A DNA stretch of 64,000 nucleotides from Planctomycetaceae bacterium. GTDB lineage: Bacteria > Planctomycetota > Planctomycetia > Pirellulales > Pirellulaceae. Each line of letters begins with the position of its first letter. The first letter of the stretch is position 1. The stretch covers positions 1 through 64,000 of the forward strand of contig PBCP01000103.1 of assembly GCA_002717145.1 (NCBI GenBank), given 5' to 3'. This document shows positions 17,611 to 25,536 of this stretch, one piece after another. Made by a program: the position numbers and the translations under genes. Under the pieces are notes generated by a model. That model was not told the origin of the DNA. It worked only from the letters and a program-made list of their open reading frames with translations, and made no database searches.

Positions 17611-18107
17611 CGGCCTCTCATCGCACGATCCAGCCCGCGTTGAGTGTCACGTTTTTTCATCGATTGCCGCTTATCGTGAACTTGCTTACCTTTACACAGA
17701 CCAAGCAAAACTTTGCAAATACCACGATGGTTGAAATACATCTTTAAAGGTACTAGTGTGTGACCGGACTGCGTTGCCTTCTCGGCAAACTTACGACGCT
17801 CGATCTTGTGCATTAATAGCTTGCGTTCACGACGCGGGTGATGATTGAGGTGAGAGGCTTGTTTATATTCGGGAATATCGCATCCGACCAGAAAAACATC
17901 CTTCCCTATGACTCGGCCGTAGGCTTCGTCCAGCGAGACATGGCCGAGACGCAGGCTCTTGACTTCACTGCCTTTCAGAACAATGCCGCATTCGAGTGTG
18001 TCGACAACATGATACTGATGCCGAGCCTTGCGATTCTCCGCAATATGACTGGTTTTCTGTTCCGACTCGGAGTTTTGCTTGTTCTTTTTTTTCCCCATTC
18101 GGGTCAT
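17607..18107 (-). CDS. smpB: SsrA-binding protein SmpB
   Basis: SmpB binds tmRNA and delivers it to stalled ribosomes in trans-translation. The core is clear: ENRKARHQYHVVDTLECGIVLKGSEVKSLR, the VSLDEAYGRV segment, then PEYKQASHLNHHPRRERKLLMHK, the central LVPLKMYFNHRG and the basic tail with GKQVHDKRQSMKKRD. The open frame reaches 18161; I place the start at ATG 18107 (ATG 18098 is equally possible) because residues before these are not part of the family. It converges with the lipoyl-like gene and both stop codons share TTAA. Confidence 0.96.
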   Translation of the reverse strand: MTRMGKKKNKQNSESEQKTSHIAENRKARHQYHVVDTLECGIVLKGSEVKSLRLGHVSLDEAYGRVIGKDVFLVGCDIPEYKQASHLNHHPRRERKLLMHKIERRKFAEKATQSGHTLVPLKMYFNHRGICKVLLGLCKGKQVHDKRQSMKKRDTQRGLDRAMRGR

Positions 18108-18235
18108 CAGTATAAAAGAGGATACAATAGGCAACCTGATACGATGTGTTTTACTAAGCATAGTCGGCCATTGGGAAACTATCCAGCGGCCTAACTGTTT
18201 GTAGATGCCCAGAAACTGAGGACGCCGTAAAGATC

Positions 18236-18949
18236 ATGTTTAGTCGCGAAGATTCCAAAATGGCGTTTTACATGCTTGGACGAGTGGAATTGAACAGGTT
18301 CCTGAGACTACAGCGTCAGTTAGTGGAAATTCAGAGCTATGCATCCGACCGGATTCAAGTGCTGCTTTGTGAACATGACCCAGTGATTTCTGTTGGGCGG
18401 AGGGGGTCTCACGCTCATATTCGCCTGAGTTCGAATCACAGGAACACAGACGGGCTGAAATCAGTCTGGGTTTCGCGAGGTGGCGGATGTATTCTTCATC
18501 GTCCAGGTCAATTGGCAGTGTATCCACTTATTCCGATGAATTCGTATCAGTTATCAGCCGGAAAGGTCCTGAAGTTAGTTCGTCAGGCCGTGATGGGAGC
18601 ACTGGAAGAGTTGTCTTACACACCTCTATCCAGCGAGCTAGACTTCAACATTTGGGGACGGACGGGACTGTTGGCAGTTACAGCCATGGCGATACAGCGT
18701 GGAGTTAGTTGTTTTGGTAGTTACCTTAATGTCGAACCTGAAATGCGTGATTATGGGTATGTTGATTCCGCCATTAACATACCAACAGATCAATCTCGGG
18801 CAACGATGAGTAGCCTGCTGGCCGAACGCAGGCAGGTTGTTAGAATGGCTGAAGTTCGTGCGGCCATGGTACAATCATTTGCTGATGTATTTGAATGTCG
18901 AGACTATCATATGCATACAGGCCATCCTGAACTTCGAAAGCTTTCTTAA
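18236..18949 (+). CDS. lipB: LipB-like octanoyltransferase, apparently without the catalytic Lys/Cys
   Basis: LipB moves octanoyl groups from ACP to lipoyl domains. This 237-residue protein has the LipB/BPL fold markers: VLLCEHDPVISVGRR, the RGGGCILHRPGQLAVYPL motif (residues 81-98, usually RGGxxTYHGPGQ) and RGVSxxGSYLNV (156-165). The catalytic dyad is not visible: the Lys of the GxKI segment is replaced in GRTGLLAVTAMAI (141-153), which has no lysine, and the INPCG cysteine is replaced by YVDSAI (175-180). It lies 28 bp before lipA, as lipB often does. It may be inactive, use other residues, or work with a ligase elsewhere. The start could also be Met9 (MAFYMLG). Confidence 0.75.
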   Translation: MFSREDSKMAFYMLGRVELNRFLRLQRQLVEIQSYASDRIQVLLCEHDPVISVGRRGSHAHIRLSSNHRNTDGLKSVWVSRGGGCILHRPGQLAVYPLIPMNSYQLSAGKVLKLVRQAVMGALEELSYTPLSSELDFNIWGRTGLLAVTAMAIQRGVSCFGSYLNVEPEMRDYGYVDSAINIPTDQSRATMSSLLAERRQVVRMAEVRAAMVQSFADVFECRDYHMHTGHPELRKLS

Positions 18950-18977
18950 GTTACTAACTGGATACTGGAATTAACAG

Positions 18978-19895
18978 TTGGACACACAAACATCCTTTCC
19001 GGAACTTCCCATTATTGAAGCTCCGTCTGAGACACCACCCCGCCGGAGACTACCTGACTGGCTGAGGCGTGAAGTGCCCAAGGGGAATGCAAATCATTTT
19101 ACCCAGGGGCTGATGGAAGAACTTGGGCTGGAGACTGTTTGTGATAACGCCAAGTGCCCCAATCGAATGGAGTGTTATTCCCAGCTAACAGCCACATTTA
19201 TGATTTTGGGTAATGTTTGTACTCGCCCCTGTGGATTCTGCGCTGTAGGTCGTGGTAAACCAGATGAATTGGAACCTGACGAACCTCAACGCGTCGCCGA
19301 GGCGGCTCATCGCCTGGGGCTCAGGCACGTCGTCATCACGTCAGTCACACGCGATGATTTACCCGATGGTGGTGCGGAGCATTATTATCATTGTGTGACA
19401 GAGACCCGCGCTCGTACTGGAGCCACTATTGAAGTCCTTACTCCAGATTTTGTCGACAACTATGAAGCTTTAGATCGTGTCATTGAGTCGGCCCCTGAAG
19501 TATTCAATCACAATGTCGAAACCGTACCGAGACTGTATCGAAAAGTTCGGGGACCCAAGTCTCGCTATAGTTGGACACTCAAGATGCTCAGCCGAATTAA
19601 GCAAATCAATCCTGAGATCAAAACCAAAAGTGGATTGATGCTTGGATTAGGGGAAACCCATGAAGAGTTATTCGAAGTCTTTGCAGATTTACGCCAGCAT
19701 GACGTCGACTTTCTGACACTGGGGCAGTACCTGCAGCCTGGTGAACGCTATCTACCCGTTGAGCGTTACATACCCCCCGCAGAATTTATCCTGCTTGGTG
19801 ATGTTGCTAAAAAGATGGGTTTTAAAAAGGTAGCAAGCGGCCCCTTTGTACGCAGTAGCTATCATGCTCGTGATATGGCCGAAGAGGACGTGTAG
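18978..19895 (+). CDS. lipA: Lipoyl synthase
   Basis: A radical-SAM enzyme that inserts two sulfurs into protein-bound octanoate. All iron-sulfur ligands are present: the auxiliary cluster CDNAKCPNRMEC (C-x4-C-x5-C), the radical-SAM CTRPCGFC (CxxxCxxC) and the C-terminal serine of VRSSYHA. The VITSVTRDDLPDGGAEHY and GLMLGLGETHEE segments are characteristic. At 305 residues the length is normal. The start is a TTG with a weak GGA upstream; no suitable ATG occurs before the conserved PDWLR segment. It probably forms an operon with the LipB-like gene. Confidence 0.97.
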   Translation: MDTQTSFPELPIIEAPSETPPRRRLPDWLRREVPKGNANHFTQGLMEELGLETVCDNAKCPNRMECYSQLTATFMILGNVCTRPCGFCAVGRGKPDELEPDEPQRVAEAAHRLGLRHVVITSVTRDDLPDGGAEHYYHCVTETRARTGATIEVLTPDFVDNYEALDRVIESAPEVFNHNVETVPRLYRKVRGPKSRYSWTLKMLSRIKQINPEIKTKSGLMLGLGETHEELFEVFADLRQHDVDFLTLGQYLQPGERYLPVERYIPPAEFILLGDVAKKMGFKKVASGPFVRSSYHARDMAEEDV

Positions 19896-20014
19896 GCAAT
19901 TGCTGAATTGTCCCGTAGATTGCTGCTCGTTTTTTCAAACATGTGCTACATTTATATGAACTGATTAAACGAAATATACGTAATAGTTTCGTCGCTCAAT
20001 GAAAAAACTTTTCT

Positions 20015-20704
20015 ATGTTAAAGATCTCAGACTTAAAAAAGTCGTTTGCACAACCAGACGGTGGCCGTTTGGAAATACTCGACATCCCCAGTTTTCAGGT
20101 GGATCGTGGCGAGCAGGTTGTGTTGCTTGGAAGAAGCGGAGGCGGTAAAACAACTTTACTTCATTGTATTTCCGGTATTGCCAGCATAGACTCCGGTAAA
20201 ATTTATTTTCTGGATCAGGAACTCACCCAGTTTTCTGAACCAATGTGGGATCGGTTTCGAGCATCTAATATTGGGTATGTTTTTCAGACGTTCAACTTGC
20301 TGCCAGCCTTCACTGCTCTTGAAAACGTTTTGTTGGGAATGAGTTTTGCCAAAGATGTACCTGATCAGGAATACGCCAGTTGGCTTTTAGAACGAGTAGG
20401 GCTTGGGCATCGCCTGGAGCATAAACCGGATCAAATGAGTGTTGGGGAACAACAGCGAGTGGCTGTAGCCCGTGCATTGGCCAATCGGCCTCGCCTCCTG
20501 TTAGCTGATGAGCCAACTGCAAATATCGACCCGGCGAATCAACAGGGTATCGTAGATCTAATCAAAGAGACCTGTTCGGAGTTCAGCGTCGGACTAATTC
20601 TGGTGACGCACACTATGGAAGTGGCTGGACAGTTTGATCGAATTGATAATCTTGAGGATATCAATCTGATTGCTGCTGAGGCTGATGCAGGGAGAGACAA
20701 GTAG
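20015..20704 (+). CDS. ABC transporter ATP-binding protein, LolD/MacB type
   Basis: A 229-residue ATPase with Walker A GRSGGGKTT, Q-loop VFQTFNLLPAFTALENVLLG typical of the LolD/MacB group, signature MSVGEQQRVAVARAL (first Gly of the usual LSGGE replaced by Val) and Walker B LLLADEPTA followed by the H-loop LILVTHT. It powers the permease encoded directly downstream; the TAG stop and the GTG start share one base, so the two are translationally coupled. The neighbourhood with DUF3299-like genes recalls the zinc-responsive ABC operons of Pseudomonas (PA4063-PA4066) and Vibrio (zrg genes). Substrate direction is not readable from sequence. Confidence 0.9.
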   Translation: MLKISDLKKSFAQPDGGRLEILDIPSFQVDRGEQVVLLGRSGGGKTTLLHCISGIASIDSGKIYFLDQELTQFSEPMWDRFRASNIGYVFQTFNLLPAFTALENVLLGMSFAKDVPDQEYASWLLERVGLGHRLEHKPDQMSVGEQQRVAVARALANRPRLLLADEPTANIDPANQQGIVDLIKETCSEFSVGLILVTHTMEVAGQFDRIDNLEDINLIAAEADAGRDK

Positions 20705-22230
20705 TGAATTTACTAACGATTGCTGTGCGCAGTATTAAGCAACGCTTGCTGTCATCATCACTGACGATGATCTCAATGGCGCTGGGAGTCGGGCTGGTGG
20801 TGGCCGTGCTCGCCATCTTTGGGATTGTCCAGAAGTCATTCAATGCGAATGCAACCCTTGGCTACAACATGGTGATCGGAGCCAAGGGAGGTAAATTGCA
20901 GTTGGTCTTAAATTCGGTTTATTATCTTAGTGAGCCCATTGAGAATATTCCGTATGACTACTATCTGGAATTTCAGAATCAAGAAGTGCGGGAGCTCGAG
21001 TATAGTGGGTCATACTCTTTCAAAGCGGTGCAGCATCAACAGGCGGCACGCACTGCGTTACAGGCTTCAGGTTTGGCACTAAATTCTCCGGTCGGCATTC
21101 TGGCAGCTGTTGCCACTGATAGGATTGTGGAACAGCAGCATGAACAACTCTATCCGTGGAAACGGGAGGGCAAGTACTCAGCGTTCACAGATTTTGCCAT
21201 ACCCTTGTGTCTTGGCGATTACGTAGGTCCGTACCGCGCCGTGGGGACGACACCAGAAATGTTCTCGCTGTTGAAATACGGTCCGCAGGGAGATCAGCCC
21301 TACGAAATGAATAAAGGTGGCCGCAACATTGAACAATTTGATGAGGAGAATGGTTTTTTCGAAGCCTTGGTAGGATCGGTGGTGGCAGAGGACCGAGAGT
21401 TGAAGGTTGGTGATACTATCAATCCGTCACATGGTTCGGCTGAGGGTGATGCGCACGCAACAAACTTCGTTGTGGTAGGTATTCTTGAGCCAACAGGCAC
21501 ACCTAATGACAGAGCCGTCTTTATTAACATGGAAGGTTTTTATCGTATGAGTGATCATGCAAAGCCTTTGGAGAATGAAGAAGATATTTATGGAACAAAT
21601 CAAATTGCTCATAAAATTACCGACAAAGACTACGTGCTTCCGGTGGAAAAACGTGAAATCACTGCGATGTTAGTCCGCATGGATCCGTTGTATTCGATTG
21701 GTATCGAAAACCAAGTGAACGAGGGAAATACAGCCCAGGCAGTATTCCCGATCACTGAAATTCGGCGCCTACTGGATTATTTTGTTAGCCCGGTACAGAC
21801 ATTGTTGTTAGTTCTGACGGTCCTGATTTGTTTTATGTCCGGTGTGAGCATTTTGGTTAGTATTTACAACTCGATGAGTGACCGTCGTAGTGAAATAGCT
21901 GTCTTTCGTGCATTAGGAGCACGTCGTGGAACGGTTTACAACATCGTGCTTCTGGAATCAATGGTTCTTTCATTAGTTGGCGGACTTACGGGAATCCTTG
22001 GAGGACACGGATTAATCGCAGCATTTAGTGGGGTTATCGAGGCTCAAACTGGTGTACAGATTGGATTTTTTGATCTCGCCCCACCTTTGCCTGTTCCCAT
22101 ACCGCTGTTGAATTCCGTTTCTTCGGAATTTCTGATAATCCCGGGGTTAATTCTGTTAGCCATTGTTGTTGGATTTATACCCGCAACCAGTGCATATAAG
22201 ACGGATGTATCTAAAGCTTTGGGTAAATAG
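20704..22230 (+). CDS. ABC transporter permease, MacB/FtsX-like
   Basis: A 508-residue permease with MacB-type topology: one N-terminal membrane helix (about 18-40), a large extracytoplasmic domain (about 45-350), then three C-terminal helices. The C-terminal FtsX core includes ISLV-like YNSMSDRRSEIAVFRALGA, typical of the MacB mechanotransmission family. The N-terminal GYNMVIGAKGGKLQLVLNSVYY is the hallmark segment of the permeases that travel with DUF3299 proteins in proteobacteria (GAKG then QLVL). It starts at a GTG overlapping the ATPase stop. Family members do not usually move substrates through the membrane but act on periplasmic or lipid-borne ones; the function here remains an inference. 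Confidence 0.85.
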   Translation: MNLLTIAVRSIKQRLLSSSLTMISMALGVGLVVAVLAIFGIVQKSFNANATLGYNMVIGAKGGKLQLVLNSVYYLSEPIENIPYDYYLEFQNQEVRELEYSGSYSFKAVQHQQAARTALQASGLALNSPVGILAAVATDRIVEQQHEQLYPWKREGKYSAFTDFAIPLCLGDYVGPYRAVGTTPEMFSLLKYGPQGDQPYEMNKGGRNIEQFDEENGFFEALVGSVVAEDRELKVGDTINPSHGSAEGDAHATNFVVVGILEPTGTPNDRAVFINMEGFYRMSDHAKPLENEEDIYGTNQIAHKITDKDYVLPVEKREITAMLVRMDPLYSIGIENQVNEGNTAQAVFPITEIRRLLDYFVSPVQTLLLVLTVLICFMSGVSILVSIYNSMSDRRSEIAVFRALGARRGTVYNIVLLESMVLSLVGGLTGILGGHGLIAAFSGVIEAQTGVQIGFFDLAPPLPVPIPLLNSVSSEFLIIPGLILLAIVVGFIPATSAYKTDVSKALGK

Positions 22231-22435
22231 CAGGGGGCTTCTTCTTCAGTCGCATTCCTAGTCGTTTTGCATGCCCTCAAAATCTATACAATGCGGTAGC
22301 AGCTAGTACTAATTTCCAGTCGGGAAAGTCATTGAAAAACGCGCTGATTCTAAGGTATTATTGTAAGAACATCGTCCGATGCGGTGCCGGCACAAATTGA
22401 TGAAAGCATTCCCCTAGGACTTCCTGAGTGAATTT

Positions 22436-23947
22436 ATGAAACGTTTGACATTCTATACATCGGTACTCTCATTTTTCGCGATTATGTTGACATATGTTTC
22501 TCAGGCAGTGGCATGTCCTTTTTGTGTCGCAACAACGCAAACGTTTACGGAAGAAATAGCTTCGATGGATGCCGTGGTTTTTGCCAAATTGGTAAAACTG
22601 CCACCGCCGATTAGACCTGGGACTCAGCTAGCCGAAGGTGAAGAGATTCCACGGGCTAAATTCCAGGTAGCAACGATTGTGAAGGGAAAAGAACTGGTAA
22701 AGCCAGATCAGTCGATTGAAGCAATTTACTTTGGTGAAGCCAAGGTTGGCACCACTTTCCTGGTCATGGCTGTAGATCCTCCAAAGCTCATGTGGTCGAC
22801 GCCGCTTGAGGTCGCTAAAACAACTCAGGATTACATCCTCAAACTAGATTCACTTCCTAAAGATCCTTCAGGCCGACTCGAATTCTTTCAGCGATATCTT
22901 GAGAACGAAGATGAAGAATTGGCTCGTGATGCTTACGATGAATTTGCCAAAAGTCCTTATGATGCTGTGAAAGCTCTTAAACCAAAAATGAATCATACAC
23001 AGCTGGTTGCCTGGATTAAGGATTCCGAGGTTCCGGCGAGCCGTCGTCGTTTGTATCTAACCATGCTAGGCGTCTGTGGTTCTGAGAAAGATCTTCCGAT
23101 GCTGGAGTCCTTACTGAGTTCATCTGATCGCAAGAAAAAAGCAGGTTTGGATGCGATGATCGGCTGCTACTTAACCCTCAAGGGGCCCGATGGATTAAAA
23201 CTGATTGAGGATCTCTTTATTAGAAATAAAAAGTCGGAATACGCTGATACTTATGCAGCCGTGATGGCTTTGCGATTCCACGGTACTGAAGCCGATATTA
23301 TTCCCAGGGACCGTATTTTAGTTTCGATGCGATACATGCTGGATCGCCCTCAGTTGGCAGATCTTGTCATCCCCGACCTGGCTCGCTGGGAAGACTGGAG
23401 TCAGGTTGAACGTATGGTAAAACTGTTTAAGGATGCTGATGAGGAAACAAGTTGGGTTCGCGTGCCCGTGATTAATTACCTGCGTCAGTGCCCATTGCCA
23501 AAGGCCAAAGACCAAATAAAAGCATTAGAGAAAATTGACCCGGCGGCGGTTAAACGAGCCAACACGTTCTTCCCGTTCGGTCCCACCAATAGTGGACGTG
23601 GCGATACCAGAACTCCAAAGAGTTCATCTATTGAAAAGCCTGGTAAGACAACCTTTGTTTCCTCGGATACGATTGAATCACCCGCCCTGAAGGAGGTCGC
23701 TAAAGATGAGCAAGTGTCCGGTGGTACAAGTTCAACCGATACGGTTCAGGATACAGCTATTCCCTCGACACTGGAATTAGAGTCGTCTTCACGATTGGAA
23801 CAAGCTCTACTGCCAACCACAAGTGAAGAGGCAGTAGAATCTCATCCACAGGAAGCGAACCTTTGGTATGCTTTGGGCGTACCACTTCTAGCCGGTTTGG
23901 GTTTGCTATTTGTGCAGTGGCGCATTATGAGTGGTTCTAGTAGCTAG
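22436..23947 (+). CDS. Secreted, C-terminally membrane-anchored protein with CPFC motif
   Basis: A 503-residue protein with a signal peptide (residues 1-27) and a mature N-terminus near ACPFC. The segment CPFCVATTQTFTEEIASMDAVVFAKLV resembles the start of an NTR/TIMP-like domain (Cys-x-Cys, then a DAVVxAxL strand), covering about residues 27-130. Residues about 150-375 are helical with repeat-like spacing, possibly HEAT-like. A Ser/Thr/Pro-rich linker (about 385-465) precedes a single C-terminal membrane helix (WYALGVPLLAGLGLLFVQW), so most of the protein should face the periplasm. It sits between the ABC transporter and two DUF3299-like genes, where proteobacterial loci carry a His-rich metal-binding protein. 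I do not recognise a named family; the NTR comparison is tentative. Confidence 0.6.
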   Translation: MKRLTFYTSVLSFFAIMLTYVSQAVACPFCVATTQTFTEEIASMDAVVFAKLVKLPPPIRPGTQLAEGEEIPRAKFQVATIVKGKELVKPDQSIEAIYFGEAKVGTTFLVMAVDPPKLMWSTPLEVAKTTQDYILKLDSLPKDPSGRLEFFQRYLENEDEELARDAYDEFAKSPYDAVKALKPKMNHTQLVAWIKDSEVPASRRRLYLTMLGVCGSEKDLPMLESLLSSSDRKKKAGLDAMIGCYLTLKGPDGLKLIEDLFIRNKKSEYADTYAAVMALRFHGTEADIIPRDRILVSMRYMLDRPQLADLVIPDLARWEDWSQVERMVKLFKDADEETSWVRVPVINYLRQCPLPKAKDQIKALEKIDPAAVKRANTFFPFGPTNSGRGDTRTPKSSSIEKPGKTTFVSSDTIESPALKEVAKDEQVSGGTSSTDTVQDTAIPSTLELESSSRLEQALLPTTSEEAVESHPQEANLWYALGVPLLAGLGLLFVQWRIMSGSSS

Positions 23948-24121
23948 TTGGAAGTCAGCCTGAGTAACCGGATTATTCAGTTTCGATTTTATGGGTTAAT
24001 TGGTTCTTAATACCTGTTTTTTTAAGGTCTTGCCAACCCTGCCGTTTCTTCTGCAATCGCAGTCGACGAGCGAGACGATATTGAATTTGTAGTATTGTGC
24101 TCTTTCACTTACGGGAAACCC

Positions 24122-24883
24122 ATGACAGAAGATAGTTTATTTAGCGACGATCGCTCAGATCGCGATTACCAGCTTTTTTCTAGTAATTCCAGAGAAATTG
24201 ACGTTAGTGAATATCGATCATTTAGCAGTTGGGCTGTCGGTTCTCTGGTCTTGGCATTGGTTGGGGTCGCGCTATTATTGTTGCTGGGGTCTGATGGGTT
24301 TGTATTGTATGCACCTATTCAAGTCGTTGGGTTCATGATTGGGTTGTTAGGCCTGTATAAAATTCGACGTAACAACTTTGAGTTGACTGGTGAGAAGGTA
24401 GCTAAAGCAGGTGTTGCATTGAGCGCTGTTTGTTTTGTTGTAGGGGGTTCCTGGGCGGCTTTCGTGTATATGACAGAAGTTCCCGAAGGATACGAACGTA
24501 TTAGTTTTTACACGCTGGATAGCGAAGGAGCGACTGCCGGCTCACCTATTTCCGAGGATGCGGCTAAGTACCACGGGAAATCGGTCTTCATCAAAGGGTA
24601 TGTTCATCCGGGAGTCAATGGCCTGGGAAACATCTCCCGTTTTGTACTCGTGGGTGACCTCAGTGCGTGCTGTTTTGGCGGCCAACCCAAGCCTTGGGAT
24701 ATGGTGGAAGTCGATCTTAAGCCCGGTGATGAATTAACTTATGATATGAAACTTCACCGACTTTGGGGTACAATATCGATAGATGTGACCCCGCATCTGG
24801 CTGTAGGATCGACAAAAGAAGCAACAGGAGACAGGCAGATGCAGGGCGGATATTACCATCTGGAAGCGGATGGTATTCAATAA
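24122..24883 (+). CDS. Membrane protein with C-terminal DUF3299-like domain
   Basis: About 253 residues: an acidic N-terminal segment, three likely membrane helices (SWAVGSLVLALVGVALLLLL; the YAPIQVVGFMIGLLGLY segment; AGVALSAVCFVVGGSWAAFVY), then an extracytoplasmic domain (about 125-253). The domain has GKSVFIKGYVHPG, then FVLVGDLSACCFGG and DMVEVDL, the same plan as the next gene and as DUF3299 (where FLLVP and a Cys-containing loop are typical). Two adjacent cysteines could bind metal or form a disulfide. The longest frame starts at TTG 24095; ATG 24122 is preferred. The tandem pairing with the next gene suggests duplication. Confidence 0.65.
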   Translation: MTEDSLFSDDRSDRDYQLFSSNSREIDVSEYRSFSSWAVGSLVLALVGVALLLLLGSDGFVLYAPIQVVGFMIGLLGLYKIRRNNFELTGEKVAKAGVALSAVCFVVGGSWAAFVYMTEVPEGYERISFYTLDSEGATAGSPISEDAAKYHGKSVFIKGYVHPGVNGLGNISRFVLVGDLSACCFGGQPKPWDMVEVDLKPGDELTYDMKLHRLWGTISIDVTPHLAVGSTKEATGDRQMQGGYYHLEADGIQ

Positions 24884-24921
24884 AAACGATTGCCCCGCTG
24901 GGTGTGATGCGGGAGTTTTAA

Positions 24922-25377
24922 ATGACTCAATTTAAATCATACATTAGCTTTGTATTGCTTCTGATTTTTGGGGTACATGTCCAGGCTCAGAATCCTGATA
25001 AGAACCGTATCAAAGATATTTCGTTTGATACCATCAAATTCGATATCGAAAAAGATGCTCCCTTTAAACCGGAGATGCTGACCAAAGAAATCAATGCGTT
25101 AGAAGGTCAGTTAGTGCGTATTCGGGGATATATGCTGCCTAGTTTTCAGCAATCAGGTATCAAGAAGTTTGTATTGGTTCGAGATAATATGGAGTGCTGT
25201 TTTGGCCCGGGAGCAGCGTTATATGACTGCGTCATCATTGAAATGAAGGGCACTTCTTCGGCCGAATTCACTGTTCGCCCGATCGCGGTTGAAGGTGTTT
25301 TCAAGGTAAGTGAATTTAAGGGACCGGATGGTAACCATCTGGCGATTTATCACATTGATGGTCGCAGTGCTAAATAG
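24922..25377 (+). CDS. Secreted DUF3299-like protein
   Basis: A 151-residue protein with a signal peptide (MTQFKSYISFVLLLIFGVHVQAQ, cleavage near residue 22). The domain reads LEGQLVRIRGYMLPSF, FVLVRDNMECCFG, then CVIIEM, closely parallel to the C-terminal domain of the preceding gene, 38 bp upstream. In proteobacteria DUF3299 proteins accompany a LolD/MacB-like ABC transporter under zinc control, which matches the genes at 20015-22230. The Cys-Cys pair is shared by both copies. Molecular function is not established from sequence. Confidence 0.7.
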   Translation: MTQFKSYISFVLLLIFGVHVQAQNPDKNRIKDISFDTIKFDIEKDAPFKPEMLTKEINALEGQLVRIRGYMLPSFQQSGIKKFVLVRDNMECCFGPGAALYDCVIIEMKGTSSAEFTVRPIAVEGVFKVSEFKGPDGNHLAIYHIDGRSAK

Positions 25378-25421
25378 CGCACTGATATTGCCACATTAGA
25401 TTGCAACATCTCCCTACCGGA

Positions 25422-25436
25422 AGAGCCATAGGCTCT
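25422..25436. other. Short perfect stem-loop
   Basis: AGAGCC (25422-25427) pairs with GGCTCT (25431-25436) around a 3-nt loop, 45 bp after the DUF3299-like stop. There is no U-run, so a terminator role is uncertain. Confidence 0.35.
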
Positions 25437-25536
25437 AACATTCGCCTTCTTCTACCGGACGGTTTCTTTAATTCCGGTAAAAACACGTCTATAATCGACA
25501 GGATATGATGACCCCCCTGTATGACTGGAGTATGTG

